This document shows positions 8,090 through 18,100 of a stretch of 27,812 nt of DNA, one piece after another. Both the position numbers and the translations under genes were made by a program. Location: positions 1 through 27,812 of the forward strand of contig JAUGWO010000283.1 in assembly GCA_049724395.1 (NCBI GenBank). Reading direction: 5' to 3'. The notes under the pieces are model-generated. The model searched no databases and was not told the DNA's origin. It was given only the letters and a program-made list of their open reading frames with translations. Numbering within the stretch: position 1 is the stretch's first letter; each line of letters opens with the position of its first letter. The stretch comes from Spongospora subterranea f. sp. subterranea (taxonomy: Eukaryota > Endomyxa: Phytomyxea > Phytomyxea > Plasmodiophorida).

Positions 8090-11000
8090 TCAAATCGCCG
8101 TTCTCTTGATGTGCCCAATGATTTCCGAGGAAAGTGTTCGGCCAAACTGGCTGATGCAATCGGTGGTCGACATATCAATCTCTGTAATCGGGTGCATTTT
8201 CTTGAACTTGTCCATCATGATGTCGGTATGGGAGCAGATCCTTGTGAATATCATCTGGGTGTTGATGGCGTTCAAACGATCAAACACGTCAATTGCGTCC
8301 AGCCCATCGGGATTGCCCTGGAACCCGTGTCAGTACACAACAACAAAATCGGCGAAAGGTGATTCACGGCTGGATGTGCGTCGCCGCTGGATTCGCCAGA
8401 ATACGACAGACCATGACACGGGGCGTCGGCCACCAACACGATGAACCTGTTGGTGGCGTTCCAATTCATCTCGACCGCCTGGTTCAGGCCACCAAGCAGG
8501 TCTTCAGGTCTGAGCAGATCGCTATTTACACCTCGGCCCAAAAAAACAACCAAACGCGGGAAAATCACTGACCCATCGCCACCGCCGAACGCTTCTTGGC
8601 GCGAAATGAACGCCTTCACGCTAGAAAAATCGTTGGTAAAGTTGATGTAACTGATCCGGTCGCTGGGTTTATCGCAGAAATCGCGGTAGGCCACGAACGC
8701 GAACCGAAGCTGACAGGCCTAGAACGGTTGTCAATAATTGGACAAGGGGGTCCAAGGATTGCGTTGGGTGGGTTCGAACGACCTCGGTCATGTTCGACAG
8801 GCGTTTGATCACGTTCTTGGCGATCGCCAGAACGTGGTCTTTGGACGCCTCGATATAGGCGGCCATGGACCCGGTACAATCCAGCACGAAGCAAACGTCG
8901 ACCGACACCATAATCTGTGCGGGTTTTGCGAATTCAATGGCGATCGGGTCAACCAGTCTCGAACGACACAAACCTGTCGGTTGCGGCGAACGGTTCGACC
9001 ATAAAAGTCCAATGTGCATTGCATGGGAAGACCGGTACCCATTGAGGATGTGGCCTTGATCTCGGTCGACCCGAACGACAACTGCAGTTTGACCACGTTC
9101 CCAGTCGAGATTGTCGGCATCGCCACCACCAATTCCCCTAGAACCAATCAGACAAACGCGGTGGTGTCAGGGGCGGATCGTGATCGCGATCGAATTCGTG
9201 CTCATTTCACCAGCTAGAACCACGCCGTCGTCGTCCGTGTACTGAATATCGGTGCGATTGCTCTGGTAGATTCGCACGATCGACAGGTTCTGCACATTGC
9301 GGTCGTCAATAACAGGGAGATACGAGTGCTCGATCAACTGAACACAATCACACGAATGATCAACACCCCCCAGATCAAATCGACCCCGATTTCATTCACC
9401 TGATCGGATTTCAGCCGTTTCCCTTTCGTCACTAAAACGTCCAAGACGCCAGTGCAATAGTATTCCCCGTCGATTCGCGTTCGCGTTCGTCCGGCGTGGA
9501 CGGATTCGTCGTAAGGGACGGTGACGGCGACGGCGATCGTCTTTTGCGCCAACCGGGAACTCAACGCATCGGGGCGCTGGCCATAGGCGACAGCGCCGTT
9601 CACGACCGCCACTGAACAGAAATTTTCGATCAGTCCCGGGACGCTGCAAACAGATCTCGTTGAGCAATTACGCGCTGGTTCCATCGGGCGGAAAATCCTG
9701 ATGTCAAGACCGGATTCGTCGATGGCGTTCTCGATCGCCTTGTACAGAAATGGGCAATCGCCGTATCCGCCAACCAGAAATATGGTTCGACACGTTCGGA
9801 ACACGCGATCGATCATCAGAATTCTAGCAACAACCAGGCGCCAATTTGAATTTTCGATCGCGACGTGTTCAACGAGTCAAAACTTACTCGGAGACCAACG
9901 CCTTGATCCCCTCGATCGAGGTCTCAAACAGGTTGGTGTACAGGGCCTGGGGCGTCAGCCCCAGCAGCCGATAGCGCTCGTCAATGGTGACGCCATTGGG
10001 CAGGGTGGGCATTGGGCCAACCCGCTCGTCCATGACCCAATAGAGGAACTTGGGCCCCAGGTCGATATGGTAAACCATATCTGTGTTGGTCAGGTCGAAA
10101 TCCGTGCGGATCTTGACGCTCTCGAAACGGTTCATCAGGTCCAGGAAATCGGCCGGGAACTTCTGGCGAAACTCGTCAATCTCGGGGGCGCCAAAGCTGC
10201 GCTCCAGCAGTTCAATGAACCGGGCGTCAATCGTTCCCGAACCGAGCGCGTTCCCCCTCGGAATCCTGTGTACGAGAATCATCGTTAGCGTTCTATCGTT
10301 GACCGCGACGTCCGAGGTTGGGGTTTACGCGATGTCCTGTAGTTTCCCGTCGTCGTCCAGCTGATGAACCGTGATGTCGACGGTCCCCTTGCCAGCGTCC
10401 ACGACCATGTACGCCTGGTTCGTGTCGAGAACGGAGACGGTCGTGTCAGGCCCAGCAGTCATTTGACACGCGATCGACGCCGCTTCGGGCTCCAGCGCCA
10501 GCAGTAAATCACAATCCTGGATTCCCGCTGAGAATCTCATCGTCAACATCAATTCCACAGAATCCAACTCGAAAACCAAACCTGCAATGGCCGACTTCCT
10601 CATGATTTGTTTAGCGGCGTCGCTCCTGAAGAATGGACCAAAAAAAAACAACAATCAGCACAAGATGGTATTAGCGCAGCGCCATATATTGGTTGACCAT
10701 ATCGCAGGAACAGTGATGACCCATCGCAGATGATGTTCAGACAGGTTGGATGGCGATACCCCACTGGCCGTCTGACAACAGGCCAGCGCCTCCTTGTGGA
10801 TCCGTCTCAGCGCCAGGCGGATTACGTCCTCGGTCGGCAGTTTATCGCCATTGACCGCCTCGGTCTGGTAGTCGGTGTCGCCATACAGGTCCATCTTGAC
10901 CGACTGGAACAGGAGGACGCCGGCCTGGTCGCCCGGGTCCATGTCGGCGAACGACGACAGGGCGTTGTAGCCCATGGCGACCAGGTCCAGGTCGGTTTCC

Positions 11001-11235
11001 TTCCCCTTCCTCCCCGTATTTACACAGCACCGCAGCGCTGATTCCAAACAACGTCAACGCCGTTCTACCAACACATCAATTCCGCAACGAACCTGTTCTT
11101 GTGGACGACGCCATTACGAATGGTGGAATGTGGGGTGATCCAGGTCTTCCCTTTGGTGAACGCCAACCCGATCGCGTATCCGCCCGTCCCGAAATCGACA
11201 CCGATCACGGCCGTGTATTTCTTGTCGCTGTTCAT
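8090..11235 (-). CDS. HSPA12-like Hsp70 ATPase fused to a von Willebrand A domain
   Basis: Thirteen exons (- strand): 11235-11093, 11037-10698, 10625-10582, 10527-10329, 10265-9888, 9823-9672, 9611-9400, 9337-9211, 9137-8974, 8914-8783, 8709-8573, 8509-8368 and 8317-8090; introns are 50-73 nt. The N-terminus has the Hsp70 phosphate-1 motif (AVIGVDFGTGGYAIG), then WVITVPAIWSDAAKQIMRK, LLLALEPEAASIACQ, VVDAGKGTVDITVHQ, GSGTIDARFIELLER, IFLVGGYGDCPFLYKA and AVVNGAVAYGQ, ending with the usual HSPA12 tail LSFGSTEIKA followed by CTLDFYG. A phase-0 intron (8915-8973) joins this to a VWA domain: VCFVLDCTGSM (MIDAS), RFAFVAYRDFCD, PEDLLGGLNQAVEMNW and DAPCHGLSYSG, as in alpha-kinase-type VWA. No kinase follows. 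Exon 2 shows a frame conflict in the G-rich tract near 11000-11015 (one base), either a mutation or a sequencing error. It probably acts as a cytosolic ATP-dependent sensor or scaffold; that role is inferred. Confidence 0.85.
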
Positions 11236-12483
11236 GATCGCCGTTTTCGGAAAATGAACTGGTCTGAGTCGGACTTCGCCAAATTTGTTATGAATATCGT
11301 GGAGCGGTCCTGGTTGGCCGATATTGATTTTGACCGTTGCGCGCCCCCGTATTCAATACTGAAAACCAATCCCATAAACGAATTACTGAAAACAGGTCGA
11401 ATAAACACATTTATTGGGCAAAGTTTCAATCAGAGGGCGGTAATTCTGAGGGTAATGAACTAGTGGTTGTTGCTGAGACACGACGTTAAAGGACAGTTGG
11501 TTGAGATGAATTAGATGATGAAATTATGATCAGGGGCGCCGTTCATAGCGTGTCTGGTCAGGATATGGTGTTGAGGGGAAATGATGATGAACGACAATAT
11601 TAGGGGAATCGATCATTGGTCATTATCGTGATTTTAGAGCTCAAACCCATTTCGTGGTGGCTCGGCGACGACAATAATATTGGAACACGGGAAAGGAACA
11701 GAACACGACTCGATATTAACCGGATTGTGACGACTTGATTTCGTGGACCACCTCTGTTGAATAAAAGACGCGGATTGATCGCCAGATATGACTGGGAGCA
11801 GATCATTGTGATCATGAACGCCTCAAGATCTGATCATCAAAAACCACTGATGAATTTCCTTGTCGCGTCCTCACCCATCGTCAACTTTCTACATCGCGTT
11901 CTAGAACGTCCATCGATTTCTTCGATCCCCACAGCGGTTCCGGACAGGTCGATGGCGATCGTGGTCATATCCACCCCAACGGCAGATCTTGGACCATTGT
12001 TTCACAATTGTCATCGACATTCGCTCACAAAGAGATCACCAATCTGATGGCGATCGCCAGTGCCACAAACACAGCCGTTCGATAGAAACGACGATCTCAC
12101 CAAACGACCCCCAGATTTTAAATATTGTCAAAGTCTGGAAAAATACGAGTTTCGTTCAGCCCCAATAGATATGAAAATCGGCAAAAAACAGAATAGGACA
12201 AGAGTCAATTGCATAAATCCCTCAAATCCCCAATTTCGTTCGCCACGTGGTGTTGTTTATCGATTACATCGAATGACAGAGGGATCATGCTCCAACGACC
12301 TCAGATAACCCGTATTGGGGATGAATTGTAGCGCCATGGCCATGGCGATCACGGATCAGATTAGGGTTTTATCGGGAGTTGGACGAGTTCGGGTGGGGAA
12401 GAAATCAACAAGGTCAAGCGGGTCATTGGTTGGGATTCAAGGGAAGAACGGCGCCAGATCCGGATAAATTGTCGGGTGGGGCG
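11236..12483. other. GATC-rich intergenic region between divergent genes
   Basis: About 1.25 kb separate the HSPA12-VWA start (leftward) and the TIM-barrel gene start (rightward), so promoters for both should lie here. Open frames occur but none shows family motifs. GATC is very frequent: I count about 13 sites between 11521 and 12060, against roughly two expected by chance. A minus-strand stretch near 11820-12000 reads VGVDMTTIAIDLSGTAVGIE, which is protein-like but unassigned and could be an old gene fragment. Confidence 0.45.
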
Positions 12484-13939
12484 ATGGACGATAACGGGCC
12501 AACCGGACGGCGACTGAACCTGTATCGATCGCTGTGGGGCCTGGTCGACCTGGACGATGGATATCGCCCGTTCCCCGATCTGGCCGGCGCCCTTCGCCAG
12601 CAAAACTACCACGGTCTGATCCTGTGATTGATCGCCGCCCCCGAACCCGACCGATATCTGATTCGTGTGCTCGATCACAAAAAGGTGTTGAATGTTCTGT
12701 CGGATTGGCCCATCGTCTGCCAGATTTCGCCAAAATCCTCAAAGCTCATCAACTCAAATGGGTAAAAACCATTCCCCGTTCAGATTTTCCGAATTATTTT
12801 TTAACGTCAACAAGTATCTGACGTTAATGTGGCGCTATTCAGATTCCTGTCGTGTTCTCTTGTGGACCGATCGGTAAAACACATCATCATCACCAGAATT
12901 GTTCTGCATGCAATCTGTGAACGATCCCCTGACGAATATACATATTGTCGGCAGATGGATGTGATCCGTTCATCGATGGCGATCGTAAATCGGGACCGGG
13001 CGGTTCATGGCCGACGCAACTCGGGGCGTGGCAGGATCAAATGTCGGTTTCACGACTTGTTCGATTGTGTCAATGGTGTTCTCATGTGATGATCATGTCG
13101 GGTGTTGCTGTTTCGACGACACAGGATGGCGATCAGGAAACTGGGTATCGACGGCCACATCGCGGCGATCAACTCGTTTTCCGGCCACGATTCGATGGAG
13201 TTCGACGACGCCGTTTCGCTGCTGAACGCGATGCACGATTGGTACGACGAGGTGTTCGTCGGCCAGCTCGCCGGTGACGTCGATCGGCCCCGATTACTGC
13301 ACGAGACGCATCGTGGGCGTCTGCTGTATTCCCCCTGGGTCACGCGTCGCCTGCTCGACGCCGTTCCCCGGCTCAATCTCGTCGCCGACCTGTCGCACTG
13401 GACGTGTGTGGCCGAATTCCCCCTGGGTCCATCGCCGCTCGCCGTCGATCGCGATTCTCTCCACCGCAATCTCCTCGCCGAAACCATTCGGGAAATCGTT
13501 CCCGAATTTACCACGTTCAAGGTGATGATTTCGCCCACTCGAATGACTCGAAATGCGATCTGAATGCCAACACCAGGTCGTGTCGGCTATGAACAAGGGC
13601 CACAAGTTGATGATCCTCGTCAACCTGAATGGGCTCCACAATTATCTTCATTCGAATACTGGTGGGACCTTATATTCACCAATCTTATTCAGAAAGATCA
13701 GGTCGATGGACTTTCAGCAATTCGTGATTTTTTTTGTGTTTGTGTTTTTAACCATTATTGTGGTGATTTAGATGTGCTCGTTCACAGCCGAACATGGCCC
13801 TCCACCGTATCAGCGATCATTACCGAATCGATCGCATCGGGATCTTCTCGAACATGTTGATGACGTCAATCAGTGGATTGGCGCTCGCCAGGCGCAGCGA
13901 TTTATCGCCATATCCGCGTCGATAGCGGCGCCAAAGTGA
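12484..13939 (+). pseudogene. Xylose-isomerase-like TIM-barrel (sugar isomerase/epimerase family), probably damaged
   Basis: Start MDDNGPTGRRLNLYRSLWGL, typical of the family's first strand, then PFPDLAGALRQQNYHGLI. The best exon, 13125-13521, has INSFSGHDSMEFDDAV, LLHETHRGRLLYSPWVTR and LVADLSHWTCVAE: the metal-site HETH and HW motifs of the AP-endonuclease-2/xylose-isomerase-like fold. A later exon from 13577 has RVGYEQGPQVDDPRQPEW, and the last exon (about 13772-13939) has CSFTAEHGPPPYQ and ends at TGA 13937-13939. Odd features: an in-frame TGA at 12625-12627 inside the first exon, followed by continuing family-like text (LIAAPEPDRYLIRVLDH), and a frame mismatch across the 13522-13576 intron. 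Middle exons (12640-13124) are unclear. Likely a decaying or error-bearing host gene. Members isomerise or epimerise small sugars; the substrate is unknown. Confidence 0.7.
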
Positions 13940-14744
13940 ATCCCTCCCTGACCTGTTCTTGATTTCCATTCCCGTTTGTCGATAAAATCAGAAAACCTGA
14001 ATGAATACGATTTGATCTTGGGCTTTGGGGGAAAATCACCACAGTCATCGGTCGTTTTTCAGCTTTCGAGCAATTCTAATTGCGTTTGTTGCGCGCTAGA
14101 ACTGTGGTGTTCTATAGAGCAATCCCCAGCGCGTATAGTGTCGATAACGACGACAGTTCTGTATAGCGGCCGATAACGAGAAACAGTGTGGAATGGGATC
14201 GTGGAATATACTCCATACAGCTGTCATTCATGGTCAATATCTTTTTTGGGGAACTCTGTGCCAATGACTTTGGCTGATAAACCTATCAGGAGATGGGGGG
14301 TTTTGGGGTCTTCCAAACCCAGACGATCATGGAGATATGATACCGATCGTGGACGGCGACTTACGCCATCGCCAAGAACTTTGGATGCAATTTTCAACGT
14401 GCTTTTTGGAAACTTTGTCAGAAGTATTCAACAACAGTTTGTATTTCCGACGAGGAACTGCATCATCTTTGAGGCGCCATGTCAAGATGGCTTGACGCAG
14501 CAAGAAGGCAGATTTCGCCAGATTTTTACGACGCCGTATTTTGGCACATCCTCCTGTCGACACCCTTCCGATCTTCAGCTGCATTTCTCTTGCCATTCTC
14601 TGGAAACAAACGATGGTATGCAAACATCCATATTTACAGGGCGACCATGAGGGACGGCGGAAGACATCATCGCCTGGATGTGGACTCTCCTCAGGCAAAT
14701 GTTTCAAAAAATGCTCTCGACATCGCAATAGTATCGGGTGGTAA
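13940..14744. other. No gene recognised
   Basis: About 0.8 kb between the TIM-barrel gene and repeat copy 2. Long open frames exist on both strands (14186-14650 + and 14327-14866 -), but neither shows domain motifs and the minus one runs through the repeat. A short inverted pair AGAACTGT/ACAGTTCT lies near 14098 and 14151. Confidence 0.4.
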
Positions 14745-15440
14745 ATACAGTCATAAATGGTCAAGCGCTGCAAAGCAGTTTTCACATTACAATGAAACTT
14801 GACCCAAACAAATGATAGTCGATCAATACTAGAACGTATTGGTTTTCGCAAGGACTCATTTGTCAATATGGGTATAGGTGCGCTGCAGACCCAGAAGTTC
14901 GCTCAAACAAGGCAGGGGGGCGGCAACCATCAGTGAAATGCATTGATTGCACGATGCACATACAACTGGCAATACAAAACCGTAAGTCAAAGACTCTGGA
15001 CCATCTTTCATTATTCCTGCGATTGTATCACGACCATAATCATTATCGATTTTTTTGCACGATTTCAACAATGTATCAGAGGCAGGTCGAGACAGAGTCC
15101 CATCAGATATTTAAACATGGATCAGGAGTCGCTGAAGCGAGTAAATCTCATCGTCGAGGAATTCGTAATCAGTTCATTGAGGGTATTCTGAAATTCGGCG
15201 ACCGCGGTATTGAATCAATACTAGCTGAGTTTTCGATTTGCCCTACAAAGAGATACCTATTTGCCATATACAACGAGCAGAATTCGGAGGGTGAAATGGC
15301 AATTCCATGTGGGACTTCCTTGAACAATTGAATTCACCGCGAGCTATAACACTAAATACCTAGATCAAGGCGGTTGAATCGCTTTTACCAGACCTGGCCA
15401 ACAATCGGGCAGGTTTTGAAATTGCAATATCAACATTCGA
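14745..15440 (+). repeat. Dispersed repeat, copy 2 (plus orientation)
   Basis: Matches the reverse complement of 3198-3640 (see copy 1). It begins near ATAAATGGTCAAGCG, continues through ATGAAACTTGACCC at about 14793 and CATGGATCAGGAGTCGC at 15116, and ends near GCAATATCAACATTCGATTG. About 210 bp at 14866-15084 have no counterpart in copy 1 and could be an insertion here or a deletion there. The frame 15071-15331 encodes FKHGSGVAEASKSHRRGIRN and FGDRGIESILAE, close to the copy 1 peptide; the family was not recognised. Confidence 0.7.
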
Positions 15441-15630
15441 TTGCCTTCTCCTCGTTTAATGGAACATGCGTTCCATTGTGCCATAATCAAACTTCTGTTA
15501 TCGTTTACTTGTTTCGCTTCAACATTGAGCCGCTCAAAACATTGTGTTTTCTTCAGTTGTCTGCGTTGTTTGGTTGGGGCATTGTTGTCAGAGCACTTTT
15601 TGAGGAGACTCAGTATCTGAAGGTGTTGGA

Positions 15631-17045
15631 TTAATTCTTCTTTGTTTGTTTGGTCATTGTCTTTTTCCCGATGTTATTGGGGATGATACTGGTTATTGGC
15701 ACATAAAGGCATTGGTCTGAACTTTGTACTCTTTTATTCTCTCCTGTTATCCGATGTTGGTCTGTCTGTGTTAGTGTGATTGGCGTTCCATTGACTCTCG
15801 TCAACGGTTTGTTTTCTGTAGTCCTTTCCGAATCCTGTATCGGGTCCGCATAGGATCGGGATCCTTGTTGCTCTCTAGTTTGTTTAACATATTCTTCCCA
15901 TTGTCCAGTTGTAAAAGTTTGATGAGTGCTCATAGTTCTACAGTCTATGTGGATGAGGGTTTCATAATGGTTTAGTCTACTTTATCCCATTGGGGTTGAT
16001 GGTTTTCCTGCCTGTGGTGTAATACATAGATTGTTCATTTCCAGTGGTTGTATTGCCTGTCTGATTATTACTATATTGATCTGCGATAGTTCGCTCAACA
16101 GTCCAGTCCATTATCGGTCCTGTTCCATTATGTCTAGATACGTATCAAGATTATAATCTTCATTGTTTGGTGGTGATCCGGCGTAGTTTAGTATCTTTGT
16201 TGATAGTGTTGTTCCCTGATCTGGGTCTCTCTGGCATATCCTCATGTTTTAGTATGAAATTGTTGTACGTTTATTTCTGGTATTGCCCCTAATGTTCTGA
16301 TCGCTTCAAATGCGCAATTGCCTCTGCCGATCACATCTTTGAAAATATAATCTTGTAATCATACATGATTCATGAAGTCGATTGCAGTTTCCAGCTGTGT
16401 TTTGAGGTCTGCCTATAGATTTGGTCTTTTTGAAGTGTTCGTATGCTGATTTCCCGTTGTTTGCGCCATTGATCTGTTTCTTCCCCTGATATACAAGTTA
16501 TGATAATTGGATTGTCGTCCGTACTTCGTTTTGTTCTTCTCAATTTTATTCGTTTGAATTTCTGTAGGGTGTTCGTTTTAGTTGTATTCTGTGGTACTGT
16601 CTGATCTTCATGGTATTTGGTAGTTTTTGTATGGACCGTCTTTAGTTTCATGTCCTTCTTCGTTGCAGGTGATGCAAGTTAGCTTTTGGTCAGTTCTGGG
16701 GCATTCCGCCGCCTGGTGACTGTTGTAGAGCAGACGAATTTGCCACACTTGTCTTTAGAATAGCATTGAACCCTGAAAGCAAGCCTTGCAGACGCCACTT
16801 TCATGTATCTTATATGGTTCCGCTTTATATTGTCTACCGAGTATTGTTGCGGCTCCTTTTTCTATAACAGAATGGCATCCCCTTTTGTGTACTACTAAAA
16901 CATTGTAATATGGGCACCAATTATCTTGCAGCTTTCTGGTTTTGTTCCTGTTGATCCCGACAAGGATGTACCATTATCCACCACGAACTGTGGTACTCTG
17001 TAAACAAAAACTTTACGGTTAGTGTCTTTTCCTTCACCTCGAGTA
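15631..17045 (-). mobile_element. Decayed retroelement remnant (probably non-LTR) with zinc-knuckle and OTU-like segments
   Basis: The minus strand carries Lys/Thr/Gln-rich, transposon-like coding text in several broken frames. Near 16620-16700 there is a CCHC zinc knuckle, CITCNEEGHETKDG, and near 16310 the text VIGRGNCAFEAIRTLG resembles the OTU Cys motif. Some non-LTR elements encode zinc knuckles plus an OTU-type protease, and a LINE endonuclease/RT lies in the next 2 kb, so a LINE origin is favoured but not proven. Many breaks; clearly inactive. Confidence 0.45.
16689..16865. repeat. Inverted repeat of the zinc-knuckle segment, left arm
   Basis: It begins GGTCAGTTCTGGGGCATTCC, contains CAGACGAATTTGCCACACTT and ATTGTCTACCGAGT, and matches the reverse complement of 17105-17285 with many substitutions. 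The spacer is about 240 bp. Confidence 0.75.
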
Positions 17046-17104
17046 GTGCCCAAACCAAGCTAATGCCTTAGTCGCAAAATCTTTGAGTGCCATGACATAT
17101 CCGG

Positions 17105-17285
17105 TATCTTCATTGTGTTATCAAAAAACGAACCGCAACAAAACTCGGTAGACAATATTAAGCGAAACAATATAAGATACAAAAAACGGTAGGGTCTGCA
17201 AGGACTCGCTTGAAGATTCAATGCTTTCCAAAAGACAAGTGTGGCAAATTCGTCTGCCCTCGGCGGAATGCCCCAGAACTGACCA
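17105..17285. repeat. Inverted repeat of the zinc-knuckle segment, right arm
   Basis: Reverse-complement partner of 16689-16865: two copies of the same retroelement segment in opposite orientation. The divergence indicates an old event. Confidence 0.75.
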
Positions 17286-17354
17286 CCTGAAAACGAACAA
17301 GGACATGATACTAAAGACTGTCCATACAGAAACAATTGAATACGATAAAGATCC

Positions 17355-17783
17355 ATGACAATAGGAGCAGCGGCGACCGGCCAGCCAGAAGAAGGAGCGG
17401 CGACGACCGGGCCGCCACCGACGCCACAGATCAGCTATCGATGCAGGAAGTGTGGGATTAACGACCACAGCTACAACGACAACGACAGCGAGCGCGCCGT
17501 GCGATCGAGGAAATGCTACCGCTGTCACGAGCAAGAGCACATCAATCCGGAAAGGATGAGGCGGACGGCGACGGCGACCACTAATTCGCAGGAGCCTGCG
17601 GGCGCGGCTGCCAACCTCCTTCGATCCAGGAGGTTGGCAGAGGCACCGGTTATGGATGGGACGATAGGGATTAATATCGGCGATCAACAATTCGAAGCGT
17701 TGATCGATACAGGCGCCGACGTTAGCATCATGCGGCGTCGGCAGAGAACCCTGCCAATACCCGAACGCATTCCCATGGGATGA
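17355..17783 (+). mobile_element. LTR-type retroelement fossil: zinc knuckles plus aspartic protease
   Basis: The stretch encodes two knuckle-like segments (CRKCGINDHSY and CYRCHEQEHI) followed by a retropepsin-like segment with FEALIDTGADVSIM. This order is that of the gag end and the start of pol in Ty3-like LTR elements. No LTRs, reverse transcriptase or integrase were recognised next to it, so it is a broken fragment. Confidence 0.6.
17608..17640. repeat. Perfect 12-bp hairpin
   Basis: CTGCCAACCTCC (17608-17619) and GGAGGTTGGCAG (17629-17640) pair perfectly around a 9-nt loop, inside the LTR-type fossil between its zinc-knuckle and protease segments. Confidence 0.8.
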
Positions 17784-18100
17784 AGTTGTTTGTGTCGGCC
17801 TCGTCACGCGAACGTAATTGCCAGCGATGTCCCATTGTTGTCAACAGAGGCTTCACTTGCACTCAGATTTTCGGCCATTGACGCGACACCCTTTCGACCC
17901 ATCTGCGTTTTCGCTCTGATGGCCAGACCGAACGAAGCTTGAGCGGCCTTGATGGCTTCATGCTGTTGGTGTATGTCATCGGCTTATCTGAATGGATAAT
18001 CGGCAGAAAGTATAGATTGTACCAACGTCTTGCTTCACAAAAATCAGGCCAAGGGTCGCCCCAGAAATACAAAGACAAGCTTCCGAAAGGGCACGAAATC
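17784..18100. other. No gene recognised
   Basis: Sequence between the LTR-type fossil and the LINE endonuclease piece. Short frames on both strands show no clear motif. Confidence 0.4.

Noticed and set aside
8768-8785. GGTTCGAAC, resembling a tRNA T-loop
   Set aside because: No acceptor stem or anticodon arm around it, and it is inside the intron/exon border of the HSPA12-VWA gene.
8106-8808. Several plus-strand ORFs across the VWA region
   Set aside because: They are shadows of the 13-exon minus-strand gene, whose motifs and splice sites are coherent.
9701-10288. Long plus-strand ORF of 195 codons
   Set aside because: It lies opposite HSPA12 exons with clear family motifs; the open frame reflects GC-rich codon use.
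14327-14866. 179-codon minus-strand ORF
   Set aside because: No domain recognised, and its N-terminal part is antisense to the conserved dispersed repeat.
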